Below are positions 43,369-43,384 of a DNA stretch of 43,384 nucleotides, piece by piece. Each line of letters opens with the position of its first letter. The first letter of the stretch is position 1. The stretch is taken from NCBI RefSeq assembly GCF_004916905.1, contig NZ_SDLV01000020.1, positions 1-43,384 on the forward strand. Reading direction: 5' to 3'. A model generated the notes under the pieces. That model searched no databases, had not been told where the DNA came from, and saw only the letters and a list, made by a program, of their open reading frames with translations. Position numbers and translations under genes: made by a program. The DNA comes from Chryseobacterium candidae (GTDB lineage: Bacteria; Bacteroidota; Bacteroidia; Flavobacteriales; Weeksellaceae).

Positions 43369-43384
43369 CTTAATCAACTTATAT

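Overview
The window is a 43.4 kb, AT-rich, gene-dense chromosomal piece of a Bacteroidota bacterium, most likely a flavobacterium of the Chryseobacterium type (Weeksellaceae). The lineage is inferred from GldH, a type IX secretion (T9SS) cargo protein, a GLPGLI protein, a complete Alternative Complex III operon, paired DUF3078 proteins, and many promoters of the Bacteroidota form TTG-N17-23-TAnnTTTG. I recognise no tRNA, rRNA, CRISPR array, prophage or intact transposase gene.

Layout. 1-6.2 kb, minus strand: sufS; prs followed by rplY; a FadL-type outer-membrane protein followed by an SGNH-hydrolase lipoprotein. 6.6-14.8 kb, plus strand: the ricT-gldH-PBP1A operon, selO, a T9SS cargo protein and a DUF6080 membrane protein. 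14.9-15.4 kb, minus: a SPOR-domain protein. 15.6-24.0 kb, plus: actABCDEF, the quinol:cytochrome c/oxidase respiratory complex. 24.1-31.6 kb, plus: an unknown exported protein, a lipoprotein plus apt, a membrane TPR-like protein plus ribH, an LTA-synthase-family phosphotransferase and a zinc metallopeptidase. 31.7-32.6 kb, minus: a GLPGLI protein. 32.8-37.4 kb, plus: the SUF iron-sulfur operon (A-type carrier, sufB, an exported 5-hydroxyisourate hydrolase, sufC, sufD). 37.4-39.5 kb, minus: two tandem DUF3078 paralogues. 39.8-43.2 kb, plus: a rhomboid protease, dprA and glutamate dehydrogenase.

How the genes fit together. Fe-S assembly is split: the scaffold genes lie at 33-37 kb and the cysteine desulfurase lies alone at 0.2-1.4 kb. 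The Act operon is a major Fe-S and haem consumer between them. Envelope functions recur: gliding/T9SS, peptidoglycan synthesis, lipid uptake or hydrolysis, and phosphoglycerol-type transfer. Most of the rest is core metabolism (PRPP, adenine salvage, riboflavin, glutamate).

Most content is ordinary core genome. The points most worth a second look are: a secreted hydroxyisourate hydrolase with all catalytic residues inside the SUF operon; two competing hairpins in the carrier-sufB leader; a perfect 24-bp inverted repeat behind apt; a six-haem ActA; an N-terminal cysteine cluster on RicT; and a matched pair of insertion-sequence-like ends at the two edges of the window, which suggests that it is a contig bounded by copies of one element family. 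I did not find a convincing new defence or mobile system.
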